Of a stretch of 8,357 nucleotides of DNA, positions 1 to 6,739 are shown piece by piece; positions within the stretch are counted from its first letter, which is position 1, and every line of letters begins with the position of its first letter. This DNA comes from Oscillospiraceae bacterium (GTDB lineage Bacteria > Bacillota > Clostridia > Clostridiales > Clostridiaceae): positions 1 through 8,357 of the forward strand of contig WQUF01000484.1 in assembly GCA_009785875.1 (NCBI GenBank), given 5' to 3'. A program made the position numbers and the translations under genes. The notes below the pieces were generated by a model. It made no database searches and was not told where the DNA came from. It saw only the letters and a list, made by a program, of their open reading frames with translations.

Positions 1-114
1 GATAAACAAGTACCGTGCGTTACACGGGAACTTAAGCCTTTGGAGTGTCAAACAAACTGTAGTAGCTTTGGCAAGGCAGGACACGTTGAACAAGGAAAAA
101 TCTCTAATTATTAG
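1..114 (+). CDS. tnpB: TnpB-like protein, C-terminal fragment (5' end outside window)
   Basis: Frame 1 is open from the first base to a TAG at 112-114 and gives 37 residues, including VTRELKPLE and ending in GKAGHVEQGKISNY. The 'R-E-L-K-P-L-E' stretch followed by a short Gly/Ser-rich linker and a 'VEQ' tail resembles the extreme C-terminus of TnpB proteins of IS200/IS605 and IS1341-type elements, after the RuvC and zinc-finger parts. TnpB is an RNA-guided DNA nuclease, the ancestor of Cas12. The catalytic residues and zinc finger lie outside the window, so activity cannot be judged. Support comes from what follows: the stop codon sits inside a hairpin that looks like an IS200/IS605 right end, which is the usual arrangement. 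The assignment rests on a short tail and could be wrong; the mobile-element context is the stronger part. Confidence 0.6.
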   Translation, partial: DKQVPCVTRELKPLECQTNCSSFGKAGHVEQGKISNY

Positions 115-142
115 TTTTTAGTAGATTTTATGTAACGGTCAA
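97..142 (+). mobile_element. Right end of an IS200/IS605-type element
   Basis: Bases 97-107 pair with 118-129 (AAAATCT/AGATTTT, then CTAA/TTAG), giving an 11-bp stem with one unpaired T at 122 on the 3' arm and a 10-base loop. Nine bases after the stem foot comes TCAA (139-142). In IS608-like elements the TnpA (Y1 HUH) transposase recognises a subterminal imperfect hairpin with an extrahelical T and cuts just 3' of a right-end tetranucleotide, TCAA in IS608 itself. The geometry here matches, so I place the element boundary at 142/143. The left end, any tnpA and the target tetranucleotide are outside the window. Such elements make no target duplication, so none is expected. Confidence 0.6.
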
Positions 143-144
143 AA

Positions 145-456
145 ATGGTTAAACATATAATAGCTTGGAATTTTAAAAAAGGATTTACACAGGTGGAAAA
201 TTTAGAAAACGCAAGAAAGATGAAGGAATATTTAGAAGACTTAGCAAATAAAATTCCTAATGTGGTATCTTTAAAGGTTTATTATGACTCTCTTTCAACT
301 AGTGATGCTGATATTATTTTGATCAGCGAATTTAAAAGCGAAGAGGATTTAAAAGCATACATAGATCATCCGGAACATAAGAAAGTAGTAGAGTTTAATA
401 AGACTGTTGCGGAAAATAGAAGGTGTTTTGATTTCTTTATAAAGGAAGGTGAGTAA
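145..456 (+). CDS. Dabb (stress-responsive A/B barrel) domain protein
   Basis: This 103-residue protein covers one whole Dabb domain (family usually about 95-105 residues): an opening beta strand MVKHIIAWNF, a helix at about 20-35, the 'IPNVVSLKVYYD' strand at 37-48, an 'ADIILISEF' strand at 55-63, and the characteristic HPEHKKVVEF at 75-84. Dabb proteins are small cytoplasmic dimeric alpha+beta barrels. Some are enzymes (plant olivetolic acid cyclase, for example), but most bacterial ones have no known function. The start is ATG at 145, since an in-frame TAA lies at 133-135. No good ribosome binding site precedes it (only ACGG at 135-138), because the insertion-element end reaches to within two bases of the ATG. 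The gene may be poorly translated, or read only from element-derived transcripts. The reading frame itself is intact. No terminator is apparent after it. Confidence 0.85.
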   Translation: MVKHIIAWNFKKGFTQVENLENARKMKEYLEDLANKIPNVVSLKVYYDSLSTSDADIILISEFKSEEDLKAYIDHPEHKKVVEFNKTVAENRRCFDFFIKEGE

Positions 457-543
457 CATAATAAAATAATTATATATTGTTTATATTTAATACACAAAAA
501 GTTTATAATTATAATGTACAATAAAGATAATAAGAAAAGTAAT

Positions 544-592
544 TTTACAAATTTTAGAATAAGTTTAATATAATATATTATGAAAAGAGGAG
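544..592 (+). promoter_or_regulatory. Candidate sigma-A promoter and ribosome binding site of the ABC operon
   Basis: TTTACA at 544-549 and a perfect TATAAT at 569-574 are separated by 19 bases (18 if the -35 is read as TTACAA at 545-550), slightly longer than the ideal 17. AGAGGAG at 586-592 lies 6 bases before the ATG at 599, so the leader would be only about 20 bases, with no room for a riboswitch or attenuator. The surrounding DNA is extremely AT-rich, so chance matches to the -10 element are likely and the promoter call is moderate. The ribosome binding site is clear. Confidence 0.5.
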
Positions 593-598
593 TTTATT

Positions 599-1510
599 AT
601 GAAAAAGAAAACATTATTTTCTGCTTTAGCTATTGTATTAGTAGCTGCGTTAATGTTCATACCAGCGGTACAAACACTTGCCATATCTGCCTTATCTGTT
701 TTCCGTGTAGGCAATACAAAGACTATTACAGTTAGTTTAACTGATATTGAAGATGCTGTCAATTATTTAAAACAATTCCAAGGACAATTTAGTGAGAAAG
801 ATGTTAATAGCAATTTAGCTGCACAGAATATTGATAAAAATACAGCTATAGAAGATGCTAAATCTCAGGTTAAAACATTAAGCGATGTTTCAGAATTCAC
901 TGCATTTTCTTTTAATCTACCAACAGCATTAAAAAATGAGACCCCAGAATTATATGCTACAGATGCTACTTCTAAAACCATCACTGTAGATACAACTATG
1001 ATAAATGATGAATTGGCTAAAATAGGAGTTTCAAATTTAATCGATAATAGCTACAATGGATCTGAAGTAACAGTGAATGTAGCTCCATCTATCGCAGCAC
1101 ATTATACAGATGTAGATTTATTTGCAACTCAAGGTGCATATTTAGATGGGAATAATGCTGTAATAAACGGTCTTTGGTCTAATTTCTTACAAATGCCATT
1201 TATATCTGATAACCTTCGATCACAATTATCAAATATAGATGTAATGAAAGAAGATGTGTACTTACCTGTAATCATGGGACTTGGACGTGAAACTTCAATT
1301 GGAAACACGACTGGATATATCTATACAACTCAAGACATGCAGCAGGTTTTGTCATCTCTACCTCAAGATATGATGCCAAATGATGGAAACAGTACTCAAA
1401 GCCCAAAGGAAGGCTCAGCTTTAATCTGGACTAAGAATGGAGTTTTATATTGTTTAGTAGCTAATAAATCCGATAGTGAATTGACTCAAATCGCTAGGAG
1501 CATTAAATAA
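599..1510 (+). CDS. Exported or membrane-anchored protein with DUF4367-like C-terminus
   Basis: The 303-residue protein begins with a basic MKKK and one hydrophobic segment (about 5-33), which is either a signal peptide (possible cleavage after the Ala of VQTLA, near 28) or a membrane anchor. It has no lipobox cysteine. The rest is hydrophilic and should lie outside the membrane. Residues 272-303 (ending LVANKSDSELTQIARSIK) resemble the 'W-x-x-x-G-x-x-Y-x-L' plus 'L-x-x-I-A-x-S-I' ending of DUF4367-type extracellular domains, often found on anti-sigma-factor-like proteins. The segment after the anchor, ending SVFRVG, also resembles the post-membrane region of such proteins, but the cytoplasmic anti-sigma part is absent. 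Its stop codon overlaps the ATPase start (TAATG), so it is coupled to the ABC transporter. It could be an extracytoplasmic sensor, an accessory factor or a substrate of the exporter; the precise function is unknown. Confidence 0.75.
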   Translation: MKKKTLFSALAIVLVAALMFIPAVQTLAISALSVFRVGNTKTITVSLTDIEDAVNYLKQFQGQFSEKDVNSNLAAQNIDKNTAIEDAKSQVKTLSDVSEFTAFSFNLPTALKNETPELYATDATSKTITVDTTMINDELAKIGVSNLIDNSYNGSEVTVNVAPSIAAHYTDVDLFATQGAYLDGNNAVINGLWSNFLQMPFISDNLRSQLSNIDVMKEDVYLPVIMGLGRETSIGNTTGYIYTTQDMQQVLSSLPQDMMPNDGNSTQSPKEGSALIWTKNGVLYCLVANKSDSELTQIARSIK

Positions 1511-2430
1511 TGATAATCGAGACAGAAGGGCTTACAAAAATATACAAAGATAAAGTAGCCGTTAATTCCGTAAATTTGTCTGTTGAAAAAGGACAGATTT
1601 ACGGTTTTTTAGGTCCAAACGGTGCGGGAAAAAGCACATGTATCAAGATGCTCACTGGTTTAGTCTTTCCAACATCAGGTAAAGGTACTGTTTTAGGATA
1701 TCCAATGGGTGATGTAAGGGCGAGAGAGAATATGGGGTATTTACCTGAACTCTTCAGATATCAAGAATGGATGTCAGGAGAAGATCTTTTAAATTTCCAC
1801 ACAAGCCTTTATCATATGAAAAAAGATAAATTAAGGAATGAAAATGTACTAAAAAAAGTAGGACTCTTAGGGCAGGAAAAATATAAAGTTGGATCTTACA
1901 GCAAAGGTATGCAGCAGAGGCTTGGTCTTGCTTGTGCTCTTTTACCTGATCCTGAGCTTTTGTTTTTAGATGAGCCTACATCTGCTCTCGACCCTATTGG
2001 TAGAAAAGAAGTTAGAGATATTATATTGTCTCTTCAAAAAGAAGGAACTACTGTTTTTTTAAACAGCCATCTTTTAAGCGAGGTTGAAGCTATCAGCAAT
2101 AGCGTTGCTATAATAAATAAAGGGAAAGTTGTTATATCTGGTTCCATGAGCGATCTATTGATGAAAAAGATTACTTTATCTATTAATTGCAGTAAAATTT
2201 CAGAGGATATTCATGATTCGTTGAGAGAGATATTTGATGACGATCTGACAGATCAAGATGAAAAAGGTAATTTAGTGATTAAAATAAGAAATAAGGAAGA
2301 GATAGCCGACATTGCATCTTTCTTAATTGAGAGAAAGATAAAGGTTTATGAACTTACTCCAAATCATGAAACTTTAGAGAGCATATTCTTAAAGGTAGTT
2401 GGAGAGGAGGGTTTAACATTAAAGCAATAA
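1510..2430 (+). CDS. ABC transporter ATP-binding protein (ABC-2 exporter type)
   Basis: The 306-residue protein is a cytoplasmic ATPase that energises the permease encoded next. Visible motifs are Walker A GPNGAGKST (35-43), the YLPE Q-loop region (77-80) typical of the CcmA/drug-exporter branch, the signature YSKGMQQR (130-137), Walker B LLFLDEP (150-156), the D-loop SALD (158-161) and the H-loop histidine 187 (NSHLLSE). All catalytic residues are present. Residues about 215-306 form the C-terminal extension common in ABC-2 ATPases. The ATG overlaps the previous stop (TAATG) and is preceded by AGGAG at 1496-1500, 9 bases away. The substrate cannot be told from the sequence; related systems export antibiotics, peptides, lipids or other compounds. 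The end overlaps the probable ATT start of the permease by 13 bases. Confidence 0.95.
   Translation: MIIETEGLTKIYKDKVAVNSVNLSVEKGQIYGFLGPNGAGKSTCIKMLTGLVFPTSGKGTVLGYPMGDVRARENMGYLPELFRYQEWMSGEDLLNFHTSLYHMKKDKLRNENVLKKVGLLGQEKYKVGSYSKGMQQRLGLACALLPDPELLFLDEPTSALDPIGRKEVRDIILSLQKEGTTVFLNSHLLSEVEAISNSVAIINKGKVVISGSMSDLLMKKITLSINCSKISEDIHDSLREIFDDDLTDQDEKGNLVIKIRNKEEIADIASFLIERKIKVYELTPNHETLESIFLKVVGEEGLTLKQ
2405..2420 (+). promoter_or_regulatory. Ribosome binding site that sets a rare ATT start
   Basis: AGGAGGG at 2405-2411 is the strongest Shine-Dalgarno match in the ABC operon, and the codon at optimal distance is ATT (2418-2420). Both lie inside the end of the ATPase gene. ATT initiation is rare and inefficient in bacteria (infC and pcnB in E. 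coli are known cases) and can make expression dependent on IF3. Confidence 0.7.
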
Positions 2431-3275
2431 TTATATCCACATTAAATGAAGCTGTGAGGAAGAAGACTTTTGTGGTAATGACTATAGTTGCGGTTTTATA
2501 TTTAGTTATGTGGACTGTCCTTTTGCATTATTTTCAGAATTCGTTTAGACCTCATGATTTACAAGGGCAGGTTAAAGCAGTTGCATCTGTGCTTCTCACC
2601 CAAACAGGGCTTCAGTTTTCATCTATGCTTATGTGCCTTCTCACCATTATGCTAGGAGCAGGCTCTATTGCAAGTGAACTTGAAAATGGCATGATACATG
2701 CTGTTTTATCGAGGCCTTTAAGAAGATTGGAATATGTTTTAGGGAAATTTGTTGGACTTGTGGTATTGTTATTTATCTATGCTACTTTGTTATTTTCAGC
2801 AATACTACTCGTTGGATTGATTTTTTCTTTAGATACTGTAACTGCGCTGACTTTTAGCCAGATCATCAGAGGGTGGCTCTTATATCTTTTAGTTCCTATT
2901 GTGGTTTTGTGCATTACGATTTTTGGTTCTGTTACATTAAAAGTGGTGCCTAATGGGCTTTTGATGATATTCATATATATATTAGGGAATATCGGTGGAA
3001 TGGTTGAGATGATAGGGAAGTATATAAGCAATAGCACTATCACAAGCGCAGGGGTTTTCTTAAGCCTTATTTCACCATTTCAAACCATTTTTGCAACGTG
3101 CCAGAGGGTTTTAATCCCTTCATCAGGAATTTTAGGGGATATGATGCAGGGTGCTGGAGGATTATCTGGATTTGGAGAACCTGCAAGTTTTTGGATGTTC
3201 ATTTATATTGCAATTTATGCGGTGGCATTTATTGTACTTGCGATTAGGAAATTTGATAAATTAGATATAAATTAA
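2418..3275 (+). CDS. ABC-2 type transporter permease, probable ATT start
   Basis: Starting at ATT 2418 the protein is 285 residues, with about six membrane segments near 18-38, 68-85, 112-136, 153-174, 180-196 and 258-276. Between the second and third lies the pattern SELENGMIHAVLSRPLRR followed by LEYVLGK (about 86-110), diagnostic of ABC-2 permeases ('E-x-G-T-x-x-x-L-L-S-R-P-x-S-R-x-x-x-x-x-G-K'). It would form the membrane channel partner of the upstream ATPase. Start choice: no in-frame ATG exists near the beginning. ATT 2418 lies 6 bases after AGGAGGG (2405-2411) and restores the usual N-terminus KAIIISTLNEAVRKKTF, which matches the 'A-x-x-T-x-x-E-x-x-R-x-K' lead of the family. GTG 2454 is in frame but has no good ribosome binding site and would remove that helix. 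A sequencing error in the start codon is the alternative explanation. Confidence 0.9.
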   Translation: MKAIIISTLNEAVRKKTFVVMTIVAVLYLVMWTVLLHYFQNSFRPHDLQGQVKAVASVLLTQTGLQFSSMLMCLLTIMLGAGSIASELENGMIHAVLSRPLRRLEYVLGKFVGLVVLLFIYATLLFSAILLVGLIFSLDTVTALTFSQIIRGWLLYLLVPIVVLCITIFGSVTLKVVPNGLLMIFIYILGNIGGMVEMIGKYISNSTITSAGVFLSLISPFQTIFATCQRVLIPSSGILGDMMQGAGGLSGFGEPASFWMFIYIAIYAVAFIVLAIRKFDKLDIN

Positions 3276-3282
3276 AAATTAT

Positions 3283-3302
3283 TATAATATTTAGAAAAGG
3301 AG
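3283..3302 (+). promoter_or_regulatory. Possible -10 element and ribosome binding site before the ribbon-helix-helix gene
   Basis: TATAAT at 3283-3288, with a poor -35 candidate TTAGAT at 3261-3266 (16-base spacing), falls in the 34-base gap after the permease gene. A transcript from it would begin almost at the AAGGAG ribosome binding site (3297-3302, 7 bases before the ATG). No terminator separates the ABC operon from this gene, so read-through is equally possible. I see no CIRCE or CtsR operator here. The promoter part is weak; the ribosome binding site is good. Confidence 0.35.
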
Positions 3303-3309
3303 ATTAGGT

Positions 3310-3984
3310 ATGAGAAAGAGTTTATATAGTATAATGATTGAGAATGAGCTCATAGATGCAATCGACGAACTTGCAAATAAAAGAGCAGTTGACAGATCAT
3401 ATATTTTAAACGAGATCTTAGCTGAATATCTTTCTGTTAAAATTCCACAGATAAATTTAAAAGAGATATTCAACATGATCCAATTAAATATGAATACTAG
3501 TGTTTTTAAAGTCAATGCAAGTTTAAGCGATTGTGTAATCAATGTAAAGAGTCCTATAGAGCACGAATATCGCCCAGCTTTGAAGTATTGTGTTGAAATT
3601 TACGATGACAATGATATAAAAATAGGAAAACTAAGACTTATTTATCGTACTTATGACTTGCATGCTCTGCAGAGATTTAATAATTTTATAGATATATGGA
3701 TTTCTCTTGAATCACATTATATTCACAGATTTTTCCCAAAGGACAGCATTAAATATGATGTGGAAAGTGGTAGATTTAGCCGCGTACTTATGCTTCCAAA
3801 GGATTCAATGCCAATTACCAATGAAATTTTAAGCAGGGGAATAAGCGATTATATCAAAGAATTTGATGAATTACTAAAGCTTTACTTAAACAACATTGAG
3901 TCTGATGCTAAAATAATAGAGTCTGATGCTAAAATAATAGAGAAAAAGTATATAGAATATATCAATAAAGGAATAATTATATAG
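3310..3984 (+). CDS. Ribbon-helix-helix protein with unidentified C-terminal domain
   Basis: This is a 224-residue protein. Residues 5-42 (YSIMIENELIDAIDELANKR and on through a second helix to LAEYL) fit a CopG/Arc-type ribbon-helix-helix: one strand, a helix, a turn at VDRSY and a second helix, which dimerises and binds DNA through the strand. The remaining 180 residues match no family I recognise. They contain a beta-rich part (about 88-115, with YCVEIYDDNDIKIGKLRLIY), then helices, and end in a charged helix carrying an exact ESDAKII duplication (197-210). Simple CopG regulators are 45-100 residues, so this one has an added domain that could sense a ligand or contact a partner. clpB starts 13 bases after its stop, so the two are probably co-transcribed and it may regulate clpB or itself; this is inference. 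The function of the C-terminal part is unknown. Confidence 0.75.
   Translation: MRKSLYSIMIENELIDAIDELANKRAVDRSYILNEILAEYLSVKIPQINLKEIFNMIQLNMNTSVFKVNASLSDCVINVKSPIEHEYRPALKYCVEIYDDNDIKIGKLRLIYRTYDLHALQRFNNFIDIWISLESHYIHRFFPKDSIKYDVESGRFSRVLMLPKDSMPITNEILSRGISDYIKEFDELLKLYLNNIESDAKIIESDAKIIEKKYIEYINKGIII
3898..3939 (+). repeat. Perfect 21-bp tandem duplication inside the ribbon-helix-helix gene
   Basis: The unit beginning GAGTCTGATGCT and ending AATAATA occurs at 3898-3918 and again, without a single change, at 3919-3939; a further GAG follows. It encodes ESDAKII twice in frame. Perfect identity suggests a recent slippage event or ongoing length variation. The reading frame is kept, and seven residues is exactly one heptad of a helix. 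Confidence 0.95.
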
Positions 3985-3997
3985 ACGGAGGAAAATT

Positions 3998-6580
3998 ATG
4001 GACACCCAAAGATTTACTCAAAAATCGTTAGAAGCTATTTCTATGGCACAGAAAATAGCTATTGAAAATGAAAATATGCAGATTGAACCTGAACATCTAT
4101 TATATGCTCTCTTAGATCAAGACAATGGATTGATACCTAGATTGTTTGAAAAGATGGAAATAGATCCAGACAGTGCTTTATCCATAGTTGATAGCTATAT
4201 TTCAAACATGCCAAGGGTTACAGGTTCAGGAAGAGAGCCTGATAAAATATACGTATCTCAAGCTGTAGATAAAATATTAGTGGATGCTGAAAAACAGAGC
4301 AAAAATTTAAAAGACGAATATGTCTCCACTGAGCATATATTCTTAGCGTTTTTTGACAGACAAACAGATAATTTAAAAGAAATATTTAAGAAAATTAACA
4401 TAGATAAGGTTAAATTTTTAAACGCCTTAAAGTCAGTCAGAGCAAACGCTAAGGTCACAAACGACAATCCTGAAGAGACTTATGAGGCTCTTACAAAATA
4501 TGGCTATGATTTAGTGGAAAGAGTTAAGAAACAGCAGCAGGATCCAGTAATAGGCAGAGATGAAGAGATTAGAAATGTTGTAAGGATTTTATCCAGGAAG
4601 ACTAAAAACAATCCTGTTTTAATAGGCGAACCAGGGGTCGGGAAAACTGCCATAGTCGAAGGACTTGCGATACGTATTGTGAAAGGCGATGTACCAGAAG
4701 GATTAAAGGATAAGACTATATTTGCTCTTGACATGGGAGCTTTAATCGCTGGTGCTAAATATAGAGGAGAGTTTGAAGAGAGATTAAAGGCTGTTTTAAA
4801 CGAGATAAAGCAGAGCGAAGGGAAGATAATACTTTTTATAGATGAAATACATACGATAGTTGGGGCAGGTAAAACTGAAGGAGCTATGGATGCAGGTAAT
4901 CTATTAAAACCTATGCTTGCAAGGGGAGAGCTTCACTGCATTGGGGCAACAACTTTGGATGAGTATAGACAATATATCGAAAAAGATGCAGCCCTGGAAA
5001 GGAGATTTCAACCTGTATATGCTGATGAACCATCTGTGGAGGATACAATTACAATACTGAGAGGACTTAAAGAAAGATATGAGGTATTTCATGGAGTTCA
5101 GATAACAGACGGTGCCTTAATATCTGCTGCTGTTTTATCTCATAGATATATTTCAGATAGATTTTTACCTGATAAGGCCATCGACCTCGTAGACGAAGCT
5201 TGTGCAATGATCAGAACTGAAATCGACTCTATGCCGACTGAGCTTGATGATATTTCAAGAAAGATAATGCAATACGAGATCAAAGAAGCAGCTCTTAAAA
5301 GAGAGACTGATGATGCATCTAAAGAGAGCTTAGTTAAGACTCAAAAGGATTTAGCAGAGCTTAGGGAAGAATTTAAAGCTATGAAAGCTCAGTGGGAACT
5401 TGAGAAAAACAGCATATCTTCAGTTCAAAAAATAAAAGAAGAGATCGAAAGAGTAAATGCGCAAATTGAAGATGCTGAGAGAAAATACAATCTTGAGAAA
5501 TTAGCAGAGCTTAGATATGGAAAGATTCCAGAGCTTGAAAAAGAATTAAAAAAAGCTGAAGGAAGCGTAGGAAAGAGAACTCTTTTAAGGGATAAGGTTA
5601 CGGATGAAGAAATTGCAAGGATCATAGCGAGGTGGACAGGAATACCAGTAACTAAACTCTTGGAGGGGGAACGAGAGAAGATATTAAACTTGGATAAGGA
5701 ACTCCACAAGAGAGTGGTAGGACAGGATGAGGCTGTAGAAAAAGTATGCGAAGCTATCATCAGATCTAGGGCGCAGATTTCAGATCCTAATAGACCTATT
5801 GGTTCATTTTTATTCTTAGGTCCCACTGGAGTCGGTAAGACTGAACTGGCTAAAGCTCTATCTGAGTATCTCTTTGACGATGATCACAATATGGTTAGAA
5901 TCGATATGTCTGAATATATGGAGAAATTTTCTGTATCGAGGCTCATCGGAGCACCTCCGGGATATGTTGGATATGAAGAAGGAGGGCAATTGAGCGAAGC
6001 TGTCAGGAGAAGACCTTATTCTGTTGTATTATTCGATGAAATTGAAAAGGCGCATCACGATGTTTTTAATATACTACTTCAAGTATTAGATGATGGTAGG
6101 ATCACCGATTCCCACGGCAAGACTGTTGATTTTAAAAATACTATAATAATCCTTACTTCAAATATTGGATCTGAATTTTTATTGAATGGAATTGAAAATG
6201 GAGAAATTAAAGAGGATATTAAATTCGCTATAGAGAGCCTTTTAAAACAGCATTTTAGACCAGAATTTTTAAATAGATTGGATGAAATAATATTTTTTAA
6301 ACCACTTATGAGGGAAGAGATATTCCAAATAATAGATATTTTGATTCAAAATTTAGAGGAGAGGTTAAAATCTCAACAATTAACTCTAAAGCTGACCAAA
6401 AAAGCTAAACAGTTCATGGTAGATAATGCTTATGACCCTGTTTATGGTGCAAGACCTCTTAAGAGGTTTATACAGAGCAAGATCGAAACCTTAATTGGGA
6501 AGGCTATAATAAAAGGGGATGTCAAGGCTAATGGTGAGATCATCATAGACGAAGAAAATGGAGAGTTGAAAGTTAAATAA
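3998..6580 (+). CDS. clpB: ATP-dependent disaggregase ClpB
   Basis: The 860-residue protein has the usual ClpB length (E. coli 857) and all domains. The Clp N-domain double repeat is at about 1-150. The first AAA+ ring has Walker A GEPGVGKT (210-217), pore-loop KYRG (Tyr 255), Walker B LFIDE (279-283) and arginine-finger region ERRFQP (334-339). The coiled-coil middle domain, at about 405-525, distinguishes ClpB from ClpA/ClpC and contacts DnaK. The second ring has Walker A GPTGVGKT (608-615), pore-loop GYVGYEEGG (655-663), Walker B VVLFDE (676-681) and sensor-2 GARPLKR (817-823). There is no IGF/IGL loop for ClpP, as expected. It threads aggregated proteins through its hexameric pore and refolds them with DnaK/DnaJ/GrpE. 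The start has GGAGG at 3987-3991, 6 bases upstream. No CIRCE or CtsR box lies upstream, so heat control, if any, must come from another route. Confidence 0.98.
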   Translation: MDTQRFTQKSLEAISMAQKIAIENENMQIEPEHLLYALLDQDNGLIPRLFEKMEIDPDSALSIVDSYISNMPRVTGSGREPDKIYVSQAVDKILVDAEKQSKNLKDEYVSTEHIFLAFFDRQTDNLKEIFKKINIDKVKFLNALKSVRANAKVTNDNPEETYEALTKYGYDLVERVKKQQQDPVIGRDEEIRNVVRILSRKTKNNPVLIGEPGVGKTAIVEGLAIRIVKGDVPEGLKDKTIFALDMGALIAGAKYRGEFEERLKAVLNEIKQSEGKIILFIDEIHTIVGAGKTEGAMDAGNLLKPMLARGELHCIGATTLDEYRQYIEKDAALERRFQPVYADEPSVEDTITILRGLKERYEVFHGVQITDGALISAAVLSHRYISDRFLPDKAIDLVDEACAMIRTEIDSMPTELDDISRKIMQYEIKEAALKRETDDASKESLVKTQKDLAELREEFKAMKAQWELEKNSISSVQKIKEEIERVNAQIEDAERKYNLEKLAELRYGKIPELEKELKKAEGSVGKRTLLRDKVTDEEIARIIARWTGIPVTKLLEGEREKILNLDKELHKRVVGQDEAVEKVCEAIIRSRAQISDPNRPIGSFLFLGPTGVGKTELAKALSEYLFDDDHNMVRIDMSEYMEKFSVSRLIGAPPGYVGYEEGGQLSEAVRRRPYSVVLFDEIEKAHHDVFNILLQVLDDGRITDSHGKTVDFKNTIIILTSNIGSEFLLNGIENGEIKEDIKFAIESLLKQHFRPEFLNRLDEIIFFKPLMREEIFQIIDILIQNLEERLKSQQLTLKLTKKAKQFMVDNAYDPVYGARPLKRFIQSKIETLIGKAIIKGDVKANGEIIIDEENGELKVK

Positions 6581-6585
6581 TAGTT

Positions 6586-6631
6586 AAAAAGCAATTTAGT
6601 TTATTAGGGATCTTAAACTAAATTGCTTTTT
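6586..6631 (+). terminator. Strong intrinsic terminator after clpB, probably bidirectional
   Basis: A perfect 17-bp inverted repeat runs from 6586-6602 to 6615-6631, with core GCAATTTAG/CTAAATTGC and a 12-base loop. One more A-T pair (6603/6614) can close inside. The stem ends in a T run on the + strand and starts with an A run, so it can work in both directions. It begins 6 bases after the clpB stop codon. Confidence 0.92.
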
Positions 6632-6739
6632 GTTTTGTTAAAACGTAAAAGATGTAGGATCTATTTATTTTAATTTTTTACAATCGAATAGATTTCTAAT
6701 TTTATATTAATAATACATAAATAGGATGGTGATATTATT

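Larger units (their letters stand above)
1..162 (+). ncRNA. Possible omega RNA (reRNA) overlapping tnpB 3' end
   Basis: IS200/IS605 elements with tnpB usually make a guide RNA whose scaffold covers the 3' end of tnpB and the right end, and whose guide of about 16-20 bases is copied from the DNA just outside the element. If the boundary at 142/143 is right, the guide would be about 143-162, covering the start codon and first codons of the Dabb gene. The 5' end of the RNA is not visible and probably lies outside the window. This is inferred from family knowledge; the sequence shows only the hairpin and the boundary. Confidence 0.35.

Noticed and set aside
514..573. 19-codon open frame before the ABC operon
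   Set aside because: No ribosome binding site and it overlaps the likely promoter; expected by chance in AT-rich DNA.
2454..2456. GTG as the permease start
   Set aside because: It has no ribosome binding site and would remove the conserved N-terminal helix; ATT at 2418 fits better.
2777..3043. Minus-strand open frame inside the permease gene
   Set aside because: It is a shadow frame of a gene with clear membrane segments and family motif.
3240..3310. CIRCE or CtsR operator controlling the ribbon-helix-helix gene and clpB
   Set aside because: I looked for TTAGCACTC-N9-GAGTGCTAA and for paired GGTCAAA heptamers and found neither. A single GGTCAAA at 137-143 is part of the insertion-element end.
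3291..3542. Minus-strand open frame opposite the ribbon-helix-helix gene
   Set aside because: It is antisense to a frame with a good ribosome binding site and a recognisable fold.
5425..5826. 133-codon minus-strand open frame inside clpB
   Set aside because: It is antisense to well-conserved ClpB coding sequence and has no recognisable domain or ribosome binding site; it is a shadow of clpB codon use.
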